The notes under the pieces are model-generated. The model saw nothing but the letters and a program-made list of their open reading frames with translations. It ran no database searches and had not been told where the DNA came from. A program made the position numbers and the translations under genes. DNA of 5,524 bases, from positions 1-5,524 of the forward strand of contig JACCUV010000139.1 of assembly GCA_013698495.1 (NCBI GenBank). The letters are read 5' to 3'. Position 1 is the stretch's first letter, and the number at the start of each line of letters is the position of its first letter. The DNA comes from Chloroflexia bacterium (lineage in GTDB: Bacteria; Chloroflexota; Chloroflexia; Thermomicrobiales; UBA6265). This document shows, piece by piece, positions 1 through 5,216 of the stretch.

Positions 1-414
1 ATTGAAGTCGACGGCTTCATTGCCGTCCCCCGGCCAGGCGCCCAAGGCGGCCAGAACCAGACAGGTATCGACGGAGAGCCCTGTATAGTCGTCGAGCTGG
101 TGCCGGGCAACAATGTTTTTCAGTTCAATAACTTTGTCCAGGCTGAAGTAGTCCCGACCGCGACCGCCACGACCGAACCGACCGCAACCGTGCCACCAGG
201 TCCGACCGCAACCACGGCGCCTGGCGAGCCAACCGCAACTTCGGCTCCAGTTGAGCCGACCGCGACGACCGCTCCAGTCAACACACTCCCGGACACCGGG
301 ACAAATGGTGGCGGCGCCGGAAACACTGCTACGCTGCTGCTGATAGTGGCCGCTTCGGCGATCTTCTTCGCCGCCGCCACGGCAATCCAGCGGTCGAAAG
401 ACGCTTCCAGGTAG
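1..414 (+). CDS. C-terminal part of a surface protein with PTAT stalk and LPXTG-type sorting signal (5' end outside window)
   Basis: The reading frame is open from the first base, so this is the last 137 residues of a longer gene. A GTG at 100 is internal to the frame and not a convincing start. Residues 1-48 are a beta-rich segment ending FQFNNFVQ, which resembles the last strand of prealbumin/CnaB-like domains (inference only). Residues 52-93 form a Pro/Thr/Ala stalk with four PTAT units. Then comes the sorting signal: LPDTG (positions 286-300), a Gly-rich spacer, a hydrophobic segment of about 20 residues (TLLLIVAASAIFF...) and a basic tail, QRSKDASR. In known families this order directs export, sortase cleavage between Thr and Gly, and attachment to the wall or a surface partner. 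No sortase gene is in the window, so anchoring is inferred. A hairpin follows 60 bp downstream. The N-terminal function cannot be judged. Confidence 0.85.
   Translation: MEVDGFIAVPRPGAQGGQNQTGIDGEPCIVVELVPGNNVFQFNNFVQAEVVPTATATTEPTATVPPGPTATTAPGEPTATSAPVEPTATTAPVNTLPDTGTNGGGAGNTATLLLIVAASAIFFAAATAIQRSKDASR
154..279 (+). repeat. Imperfect PTAT-encoding repeats (surface stalk)
   Basis: This stretch encodes the motif Pro-Thr-Ala-Thr four times, spaced by short P/G/E/S/A segments, using repeated CCGACCGCAAC-like DNA words. Such linkers usually act as extended stalks between an exported domain and its membrane or wall anchor. The DNA repeats are imperfect, which suggests old duplication rather than a recent tandem expansion. 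Confidence 0.7.
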
Positions 415-767
415 CGGTCAGAGATTGGGCGCGCCGTTTGGCGTGACCGATCCTCACATCCGAGTATGCAGCGAGGCCCGGTTCGGGTGAACCGGGCCTT
501 GCCATCGGAAGTTCCACCCCATGAACTAAAGAGCGACCGGCAAAAGGCGGAGTGGGGCGCTGATTCGTTTCGTCGGTCGTAGGGCCGGCCGGCCACGTCA
601 CGGATCTGGCCGGTCATGGTGCAGGTCTGTCCGCCCATCTCTGTGTGAGTGGGATCACCAATTGCCGATCGCACTTACCCTGTTGCCTCGGAAGCTGTAG
701 CGACCTGCAGCGTTGTCGGGTGAGGGTGGGCGAACTGGCACAGGACGGCCGCCGCACGAATGTCGTA
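415..767. other. Convergent intergenic region, no gene seen
   Basis: This gap separates the LPXTG gene (+) from the isomerase-DUF309 gene (-). Apart from the hairpin at 474-499, I see no RNA gene, repeat array or credible short gene. Open frames that cross it on either strand run antisense through the flanking genes and lack recognisable domains. Confidence 0.5.
474..499 (+). terminator. Strong hairpin after the LPXTG gene, possible terminator
   Basis: AGGCCCGGTTC (474-484) and GAACCGGGCCT (489-499) pair perfectly over 11 bp around a 4-base loop, GGGT. The hairpin lies 60 bp past the stop codon of the LPXTG gene, in the gap between two convergent genes, which suits a terminator. Only two T residues follow and there is no real U-tract. 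It is therefore either a non-classical or bidirectional terminator, or an RNA-stabilising stem. Confidence 0.55.
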
Positions 768-785
768 TTAAACCTTCGTGAAGGT
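768..785 (-). terminator. Short hairpin overlapping the stop of the isomerase-DUF309 gene
   Basis: On the - strand, ACCTTC-AC-GAAGGT (785 to 772) forms a 5-6 bp stem made from the last codons (Phe-Thr-Lys-Val). It runs straight into TTAATAC, which includes the TAA stop. The position and the short T-rich tail fit a weak intrinsic terminator. The stem is short, so chance is possible. Confidence 0.35.
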
Positions 786-2216
786 GATGGTGGGAATCGT
801 CGCGTGGTCGAAGTCGGCGATACGTTCCGGGCCGAGGGCGACAATCCGATCGAGGCAGGCTTTGGCCTCGGACACGAGTTTCCCCGTGTCGATGCCGAGG
901 GCATACGGCTGGAAATCCGCCGTCTTCGCGATGCCGTCGGTCAGGAGCGCGACCGCTCCTTGGTAGTTGTCGTTCAGGGCGTGATGAAACCCGATCCCGA
1001 TCTGCAACAAACCCTGGTAAAGGCGCCGAATTGGACCGCGTTCGGCGTGCCACTCCGCCTCGATTTCCTCGTGCTGCTCGTAGAATGCGCGCTCATTGAA
1101 AAGAGCAATCCCCTTCAGCACGCCAGCAGGCGGCCCGATCATCGTCACCGCGTGGTCGTCGACTTCATCGTACCGGTAGGCGTCCGGATCGAACGGGAAC
1201 ACGGAGCGGATCAGCGGGTCGAGCGTTTGGCGCACCCTGGCAATTCCTGTGCGGTCTGTGCCGAGCGGTCCCTCGATCATGATCGCGCCGCCATAGCCAC
1301 TGCCGGCGATCGAGCGGAGCAACGCGGACCACGGCAAGTTGCCATCGCCCGGGAGCAGGTGACGAGCAGCGCGATCGTGTTCGCGATAGTCGCTGATGTG
1401 GACGTTGACAACCCTGTTCCCCATCGCCGCCAACATCAGGAACGGATTGGCCCCTGCCTCGGCTGCCTGGAACGGATCGAACACAAAACCGACCTGCCGC
1501 TGCGAGCCGATGTCCTTGAGGCGCCGCACGAAGTTCGCGATGTCGCGGACCCTGGCCAGCGGGCCGTACGAGACGTTCTCGATGCCGAGCGTAATGCCCG
1601 CCGCGCCGCAGGTTTCCGCCAACACATGAGACACGGAAATGAATCGTTCCCAGCCCTCATCTGTCCCTGCCTGCGTGCGATTGGGACCATGCCACACCAG
1701 CACCTTGGCCCCAAGCTTGACGCAGGCGTCGATCGCCCGGCGGAACAGCGCGTGCGCTTCCTCGACGCGCCTGGGATAGGGATCGAAGAAGGGATGGAGC
1801 CGGGTCAACGAGTGAACGGACGGAATCTGAACCCCCGCCGCGGCGGCGTTTTCCGCAACCTGCCGAATGAATGCCGGATCGTACTCGCCCAGGGTTTGCA
1901 ACATGATTTCGACCGCGGAAATGCCGAGGCGGGCGGCCACAAGCGGTGTTTGTTCGGTGGGCGTGTGCGGGTAGAAGGCGCCACTGGAGGCGCCGAGCCG
2001 GACCGCCCGCAGGTGATGAACGCCCTCCTGCTCGCCAGACCACGGATCCTCGATCGAACTGATCTCCAGCAAAAGGTCCGCGACCACGTCGCGTTCGTTT
2101 GTCGGTCCGATCGTTGCCGGCTTCTCGTGCCTCACCGAGTGCGGAGCCGACCCGCGAGGTCGCGGTCGGCGTTGGCGAAACTGGACGATGCGGGAGGGTT
2201 CCGGCGGGTTCGTCAC
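768..2216 (-). CDS. Sugar phosphate isomerase/epimerase (AP endonuclease 2-like TIM barrel) fused to a DUF309 domain
   Basis: With the GTG start at 2216 the product has 482 residues. Residues about 71-330 are a xylose isomerase-like TIM barrel that begins RLGASSGAFYPH. Likely metal or active-site residues are E103 (VEIMLQ), H176 (VWHGP), E213 (LGIEN), D247 (FVFDPF), H273 and D276 (VNVHISDY), the loop HLLPGDGNLPW, and E315 (IMIEGP). Family members are usually about 270-290 residues long and isomerise or epimerise sugars or inositol derivatives with a divalent metal; the substrate here is unknown. Residues about 370-465 match DUF309, with FNERAFYEQHEEIEAEW, a conserved GPIRR step, then YQGLLQIGIGFHH and a GA helix. 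DUF309 is normally a separate small protein of unknown function. The frame is continuous through the linker, so the fusion is not a visible frameshift artefact. The start is uncertain: AAGGAG lies 12 bases before GTG 2216, while an ATG at 2399 and GTGs at 2135 and 2087 are alternatives. No signal peptide is seen. Confidence 0.88.
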   Translation of the reverse strand: MTNPPEPSRIVQFRQRRPRPRGSAPHSVRHEKPATIGPTNERDVVADLLLEISSIEDPWSGEQEGVHHLRAVRLGASSGAFYPHTPTEQTPLVAARLGISAVEIMLQTLGEYDPAFIRQVAENAAAAGVQIPSVHSLTRLHPFFDPYPRRVEEAHALFRRAIDACVKLGAKVLVWHGPNRTQAGTDEGWERFISVSHVLAETCGAAGITLGIENVSYGPLARVRDIANFVRRLKDIGSQRQVGFVFDPFQAAEAGANPFLMLAAMGNRVVNVHISDYREHDRAARHLLPGDGNLPWSALLRSIAGSGYGGAIMIEGPLGTDRTGIARVRQTLDPLIRSVFPFDPDAYRYDEVDDHAVTMIGPPAGVLKGIALFNERAFYEQHEEIEAEWHAERGPIRRLYQGLLQIGIGFHHALNDNYQGAVALLTDGIAKTADFQPYALGIDTGKLVSEAKACLDRIVALGPERIADFDHATIPTITFTKV

Positions 2217-2228
2217 GAGGCGAACATG

Positions 2229-2234
2229 CTCCTT
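2229..2234 (-). promoter_or_regulatory. Possible ribosome binding site for the isomerase-DUF309 gene
   Basis: The - strand reads AAGGAG here, 12 bases before the in-frame GTG at 2216. The spacing is longer than ideal, but this is the best Shine-Dalgarno match to any standard in-frame start. A perfect AGGAGG also occurs on the - strand at 2029-2024, 11 bases before an in-frame CTG at 2012. That lies just before the conserved barrel start and leaves open a later, non-standard initiation site. Confidence 0.4.
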
Positions 2235-2255
2235 GGATCCGACGTCGTGCGGCGC

Positions 2256-2273
2256 TGGCGAACGTGGCGAACG
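2256..2273. repeat. Tandem 9-bp direct repeat TGGCGAACG x2
   Basis: Two exact adjoining copies of TGGCGAACG lie 40 bases upstream of the preferred GTG start of the isomerase-DUF309 gene. Related TGGCGA words occur at 2173-2178 and 2290-2295. This could be a binding site for a regulator that recognises direct repeats, but the unit is short. Confidence 0.45.
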
Positions 2274-2481
2274 AGCGGAAAGCGTCGCTTGGCGAGTGCG
2301 AAACGTGGAACCGGCGGGTGGGACGGTGAGGGGCCGTTCCTGAACTGTTGGCGCGATGAATGAACGTGCGGGTTTGCGGGGGATGTCCTTCCCAGTCATC
2401 CGCCCGGGACCGGAGTCGCCAGAACAGTGTGTTGCCTGATCCTACCATCATCGGTGGCCGGTGGTGAAGGTGTTCCACGAT

Positions 2482-2511
2482 GTCACACTCTGGTGGGCGA
2501 ACGCGTACAAT
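2482..2511 (+). promoter_or_regulatory. Possible sigma70-type promoter of the Tat-protein gene
   Basis: GTCACA (2482-2487, four of six matches to TTGACA) is followed after 18 bases by TACAAT (2506-2511, five of six matches to TATAAT). Transcription would begin about 90 bases before the ATG at 2609. That placement supports the ATG at 2609 over the earlier in-frame ATG at 2480, which would lie upstream of this promoter. Confidence 0.35.
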
Positions 2512-2608
2512 TTTGCGATACCATTCGACCACGGTGGGCGCCCGAATGCGTCGCGCCGTGTTTTCACCCCGCTTGCATGACCCCGTTCTCAGAGAGGACA
2601 ACGCTTCA

Positions 2609-3529
2609 ATGGTTCAATCGCCGAAATCGGCTTCCCGCCTTCTCCCGCAAAACCCCGCCCTTACCCGCCGGCGGGCGCTCGCCCTCGGCGGTGCGGCGGC
2701 CGTCGCGCCGCTGGCGATGCGCTCGACCTCCGTCTTGGCCCAGGAAGAATCCGGCGGTGGATCGCTGTTTCCGGAGAGTCGGGTGCTGCTCTATTACGGC
2801 TTCCCAACCAACGAGAACATGGGTCTGCTCGGCGAGTTCGAACCGGCCAGGGTGTTGGAGTTGCTCGAGGCTGAGGCCGACAACTACCGGGCCGCCGATC
2901 CCAGCCGCGCGGTCAGGGTCGGGTTCGAGATGATTGCCTCGATCGCCCAGGCCAGCCCCGGCGACGACGGCAAGTACATCGCGGACGCGAGCCCCGCCCT
3001 GCTCGATCAGTACACGCAATTCACCGCCGACAACGACATCCTGCTCTTTTTCGATGTTCAGATGGGGTTTCGGGAGCCGTTCGAAGACTACTCCGGGCTG
3101 GAGGAGTGGATGGCCGAACCGCACGTGCATTTGGGGATCGATCCCGAGTTCCACATGCGGGGCGAAGAAATCCCGGGTGTGCACATCGGCCAAGTGACGG
3201 CGGCGGAGGTGACCGAGGCGCAAAATTGGCTGTCGGGCATCTCCGAAACCTACAATGTGCCGCCGAAAACCCTGATCGTCCACCAGTTCCACTTCAGCAT
3301 GATCGAAGACAAGGACCAGATCCAGCCGGTGGATGGCGTGGACCTGGTGATCGACATGGATGGTTTTGGTCCGCCGGATCAGAAGGAAGAGACCTACACG
3401 GTCGTCATCACCCAACAGCCGATCGAACATCACGGGATCAAGCTCTTCTACAAGCAGGATGTGCCGCTGATGACCCCGGTTGAAGTGCTTGCGCTCGAAC
3501 CCTCCCCGGATTTGATCATCTACCAGTAA
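2609..3529 (+). CDS. Tat-exported protein of unknown function, putative (alpha/beta) barrel
   Basis: The product has 306 residues. ATG 2609 is preferred because AGAGAGGA (2591-2598) lies about 10 bases upstream and because the signal peptide then starts at a normal distance. Residues 19-24 read TRRRAL, a twin-arginine motif. A hydrophobic stretch follows to about residue 37, with a probable cleavage after VLA (44/45). The mature part has regularly spaced strand-like blocks that end in polar or acidic residues: RVLLYYGFP, ILLFFDVQMG (D149), HVHLGIDPEFHM (H174, D178, E180), KTLIVHQF (H225), DLVIDMDGFG (D249, D251), GIKLFYKQD (K278, D284) and a final LIIYQ. This pattern resembles TIM-barrel glycosidase-type folds. 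I recall similar secreted proteins or lipoproteins in Chloroflexota and Actinomycetota, but know no assigned reaction. It is transcribed divergently from the isomerase-DUF309 gene. Confidence 0.85.
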   Translation: MVQSPKSASRLLPQNPALTRRRALALGGAAAVAPLAMRSTSVLAQEESGGGSLFPESRVLLYYGFPTNENMGLLGEFEPARVLELLEAEADNYRAADPSRAVRVGFEMIASIAQASPGDDGKYIADASPALLDQYTQFTADNDILLFFDVQMGFREPFEDYSGLEEWMAEPHVHLGIDPEFHMRGEEIPGVHIGQVTAAEVTEAQNWLSGISETYNVPPKTLIVHQFHFSMIEDKDQIQPVDGVDLVIDMDGFGPPDQKEETYTVVITQQPIEHHGIKLFYKQDVPLMTPVEVLALEPSPDLIIYQ

Positions 3530-3875
3530 GGCTGCCGCTTTGGGAAAGACCATGCGGCACTGGGACTTGCACCAAAATCTCAAAAGGGGGAGCCCCGGTC
3601 GATGTGGATATCTTGCCAACCCCCCTGCAGTGTCGTTCGCCCCAGCTGCCTCTGATTCACGGGCGCCCAATGCATTACCGGCACCGCCATAGGCGGCTCC
3701 CCGGCCCTCGCCGCCTCGGCCGTTGTTTCCAAAACCCGTTCAGGTGTCGTAGGATACTGACTTGCCAGACTCTCAGGCGCCGCGAAACGAGGGTCCCGGC
3801 GCGAAGCCAACCAGTCTATGGTCACCTCGACACCTGCTACATCGTCTCCGTGCATCCTCAAACCAGGGAGCAGCT
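3530..3875. other. Intergenic region between two secreted-protein genes, nothing firm
   Basis: The gap, about 345 bp, follows the Tat-protein stop. TGCCGC (3533-3538) can pair with GCGGCA (3554-3559) across a 15-base loop, which is too weak to call a terminator. TAGGAT (3750-3755) could be a -10 element for the next gene, but no good -35 is paired with it. An open frame on the - strand (3580-3861, 93 codons) has no domain I know and no supporting ribosome site, so I did not call it. Confidence 0.4.
3865..3870 (+). promoter_or_regulatory. Ribosome binding site that fixes the start at 3876
   Basis: AGGGAG lies 5 bases before ATG 3876. It decides the start over the in-frame upstream codon at 3762, which would put about 38 non-signal-like residues before the signal peptide. 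Confidence 0.75.
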
Positions 3876-4544
3876 ATGATCCAATCAGGAATGTCCCCAC
3901 TCCTCCGCTTGTTCATTTGTGTGAGCGCTTGTCTCGCCCTGCTCGGATGGACCGCGTTGAGCGTCGCCGGCGCGCCCGGACATCTGCCCGGCAACGACGC
4001 GATGTTTCAGGACGACTCCTACCGCGCCGGGCTCTACGCCGGCGACTGTGGGACCATAACCTTGGCCAATGCGATCGCAACCGGCGACTCCACACCTCAA
4101 AGCGGCTCTGACGAGAGCGGTTGGTCCTGGTCGTTTACGATGACGCTGGATGCCGCCATCGACGACCTGACTGCGACGCCGCACGCGATTTCCATTGAAA
4201 TGGTAGAGAGCGATTTGGCGGGGTCCCTCGCTTGCGCCGAGCTGACCGGCGAAATTTTTGGAGACACCCTGATCGTACCGTTGACCACCACCGAATCGAA
4301 CGAGCTTGTCGGGATCGCGGCCGTCAGCGAAACGGACGATCAGGCAGTCGTCGTCGAGCTGTATCTCGTCCTGGCCGCCGATGGCGCCCCCCTCCGTCCC
4401 GTCGATGAAAATGGGATGGAATCGGATCCTGGTGACTCTGATGAGATCGATGATTCGATCGATGTCGGCGATATGGTGGACGCCGACGATGACGACGGCG
4501 ATGACGACGGCGACGACGACGAGAATCCCGAAGGGGGCGTGTAA
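3876..4544 (+). CDS. Secreted protein with CHRD-like core and highly acidic Asp/Gly tail
   Basis: The product has 222 residues. Residues 1-33 form a Sec signal peptide: an arginine near the N-terminus, a hydrophobic core LFICVSACLALLGW, and cleavage probably after VAGA. The core (about 48-168) holds two cysteines, C58 (AGDCGT) and C120 (SLACAEL), which could form a disulfide. Blocks such as TLDAAIDDLTATPHAISI and LTGEIFGDTLIVPL recall small secreted proteins of Thermomicrobia, in which a pair such as HSGTC...VACGDI flanks a beta sandwich. That resemblance is from memory and the usual histidines are missing here. Residues 182-216 are almost entirely Asp, Glu, Gly and Ser, with DDDDGDDDGDDDE near the end, and suggest cation binding or an unstructured solubilising tail. 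The gene stands alone and is convergent with the DCC gene. The true function is unknown. Confidence 0.82.
   Translation: MIQSGMSPLLRLFICVSACLALLGWTALSVAGAPGHLPGNDAMFQDDSYRAGLYAGDCGTITLANAIATGDSTPQSGSDESGWSWSFTMTLDAAIDDLTATPHAISIEMVESDLAGSLACAELTGEIFGDTLIVPLTTTESNELVGIAAVSETDDQAVVVELYLVLAADGAPLRPVDENGMESDPGDSDEIDDSIDVGDMVDADDDDGDDDGDDDENPEGGV
4485..4523 (+). repeat. GAY-rich repeat encoding the poly-Asp/Gly tail
   Basis: The codons run as short blocks of three or four Asp codons followed by one GGC Gly codon. An exact direct repeat, GATCGATG (4445-4452 and 4457-4464), lies just upstream in the same acidic region. Such tracts can expand or contract by slippage, so tail length may vary between strains. 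Confidence 0.6.
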
Positions 4545-4661
4545 CGGGTTGTGGTGCGGGTGGGTACCCTGGAACAATTTGCATGGTGATGGCATGCCAC
4601 CAGGCGCCGATCGGGCACCGTACATTCCTCGTTCCCTGGCATGACAATGTGCTGGTGGGAA

Positions 4662-5099
4662 CTACAGCTTCTGTGAGGGGCAGCTGGTCCTGGGGCCCCC
4701 GCCAACGCGGCAACTGCCGCCCTCGATCGGCCGGGTGTCGCCAGGGAACCGGTACCGGTTCTTCGCGATCAGGCGGTATCCGAAATCGAGCGCCTGCTTC
4801 AGCACCGGTAGCCGCCCGACCGTCACGGGCCATTGCTTGTCCAGCAGGACTGAGGCAATAAGCGCGAATGCCTGGGCGCCGCCGACCCGGCTCCCGTCTA
4901 CGGCAATTACCCAGGCGATCCTCTCGCAATCCTTATCCCGCAATCCGTACCCCGGATCCTGCCGCACGAATTGGCATGGTGCGGAGGCGACGCGGCCATG
5001 CTTGTCCAGCTTGTGGATGTAGCGAACCTGGCGGGTGCAAAACCCGCAGGCGCCGTCGAAAATCAGCGTGATCCAAGGCGCCGGAGTGTTAATAACCAT
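4662..5099 (-). CDS. DCC-family (DUF393) thiol-disulfide oxidoreductase-like protein
   Basis: The 145-residue product begins at ATG 5099. A weak AGGA lies 11 bases upstream. Residues 10-21 read ITLIFDGACGFC, the family signature, with a thioredoxin-like CxxC pair at C18 and C21. A helix with basic residues follows (TRQVRYIHKLDKHGRV). Then come the strand IAWVIAVDGSRVGGAQAF, typical of the family's central part, and the segment YRLIAKNRYRF, which normally closes the domain. The length fits the family's usual 110-150 residues. Members are predicted thioredoxin-fold redox proteins, but substrates and partners are mostly unproven. There is no signal peptide, so it is presumably cytoplasmic. The C-terminal tail after residue 120 is Gly-rich with two more cysteines (C130, C140). 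It is convergent with the acidic-tail gene, 117 bp away, with no clear shared terminator. Confidence 0.9.
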   Translation of the reverse strand: MVINTPAPWITLIFDGACGFCTRQVRYIHKLDKHGRVASAPCQFVRQDPGYGLRDKDCERIAWVIAVDGSRVGGAQAFALIASVLLDKQWPVTVGRLPVLKQALDFGYRLIAKNRYRFPGDTRPIEGGSCRVGGGPRTSCPSQKL

Positions 5100-5187
5100 T
5101 GAACGCCCGATCCTGTGCGGGAAGGCTGGAAGCGCCGGAACGCGCGAATTGTTGCTTGCCGCGACCGGGGCCCGGGTTTGGATGGCA

Positions 5188-5216
5188 TCGACATACCCTG
5201 CACGTCAGGGTATCAT
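5188..5216 (+). promoter_or_regulatory. Sigma70-type promoter match with an operator-like palindrome in the spacer
   Basis: TCGACA (5188-5193, five of six matches to TTGACA) and TATCAT (5211-5216, five of six matches to TATAAT) are separated by exactly 17 bases. A perfect inverted repeat, ATACCCTG (5193-5200) and CAGGGTAT (5206-5213) around CACGT, is centred on that spacer. The arrangement is what a repressor or MerR/CsoR-type regulator would use. MerR sites usually have longer spacers of 19-20 bases, and the regulator is not in the window. No confident + strand gene follows. The same repeat could instead be a hairpin ending a - strand transcript coming from the right. Confidence 0.45.

Larger units (their letters stand above)
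2217..2608. other. Divergent intergenic region between the isomerase-DUF309 and Tat-protein genes
   Basis: This gap, about 390 bp, should hold the promoters of both flanking genes. It contains a 9-bp tandem repeat (TGGCGAACG twice, 2256-2273), a further TGGCGA at 2290-2295, and a + strand promoter match at 2482-2511. On the - strand, TAGGAT (2444-2439) with TTCACC 18 bases before it is a weaker promoter candidate for the isomerase gene. The left half stays open in the isomerase frame up to an ATG at 2399. It looks compositionally non-coding (Ser/Pro/Arg-rich, mixed third codon bases) and matches no domain I know. Confidence 0.5.

Noticed and set aside
645..2363. Open frame of 572 codons on the + strand
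   Set aside because: It runs antisense to the isomerase-DUF309 gene, whose - strand product has clear domain motifs. The + strand product is rich in Arg, His and Asp with no recognisable domain, typical of a GC-rich shadow frame.
1657..2601. Open frame of 314 codons on the - strand
   Set aside because: It overlaps the isomerase-DUF309 gene in another frame, is very rich in Arg, Pro and Ser, and shows no domain.
2606..3670. Open frame of 354 codons on the - strand
   Set aside because: It is antisense to the Tat-protein gene, which has a ribosome site, signal peptide and patterned motifs. The - strand product has none of these.
3580..3861. Open frame of 93 codons on the - strand between two secreted-protein genes
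   Set aside because: The product looks fairly balanced in composition, but it starts with TTG (or ATG 3855) without a good ribosome site, matches no family I know, and has third-base composition only slightly above background. It remains a weak possibility.
3885..4625. Open frame of 246 codons on the - strand
   Set aside because: It is antisense to the acidic-tail gene. Its Val/Ile-rich run is simply the complement of the Asp-codon repeats.
4593..4643. CATGCC/GGCATG pairing as a terminator between the convergent genes
   Set aside because: The arms need a 3-base bulge and a loop of about 30 bases, with no T-rich tail, so it is not a credible terminator.
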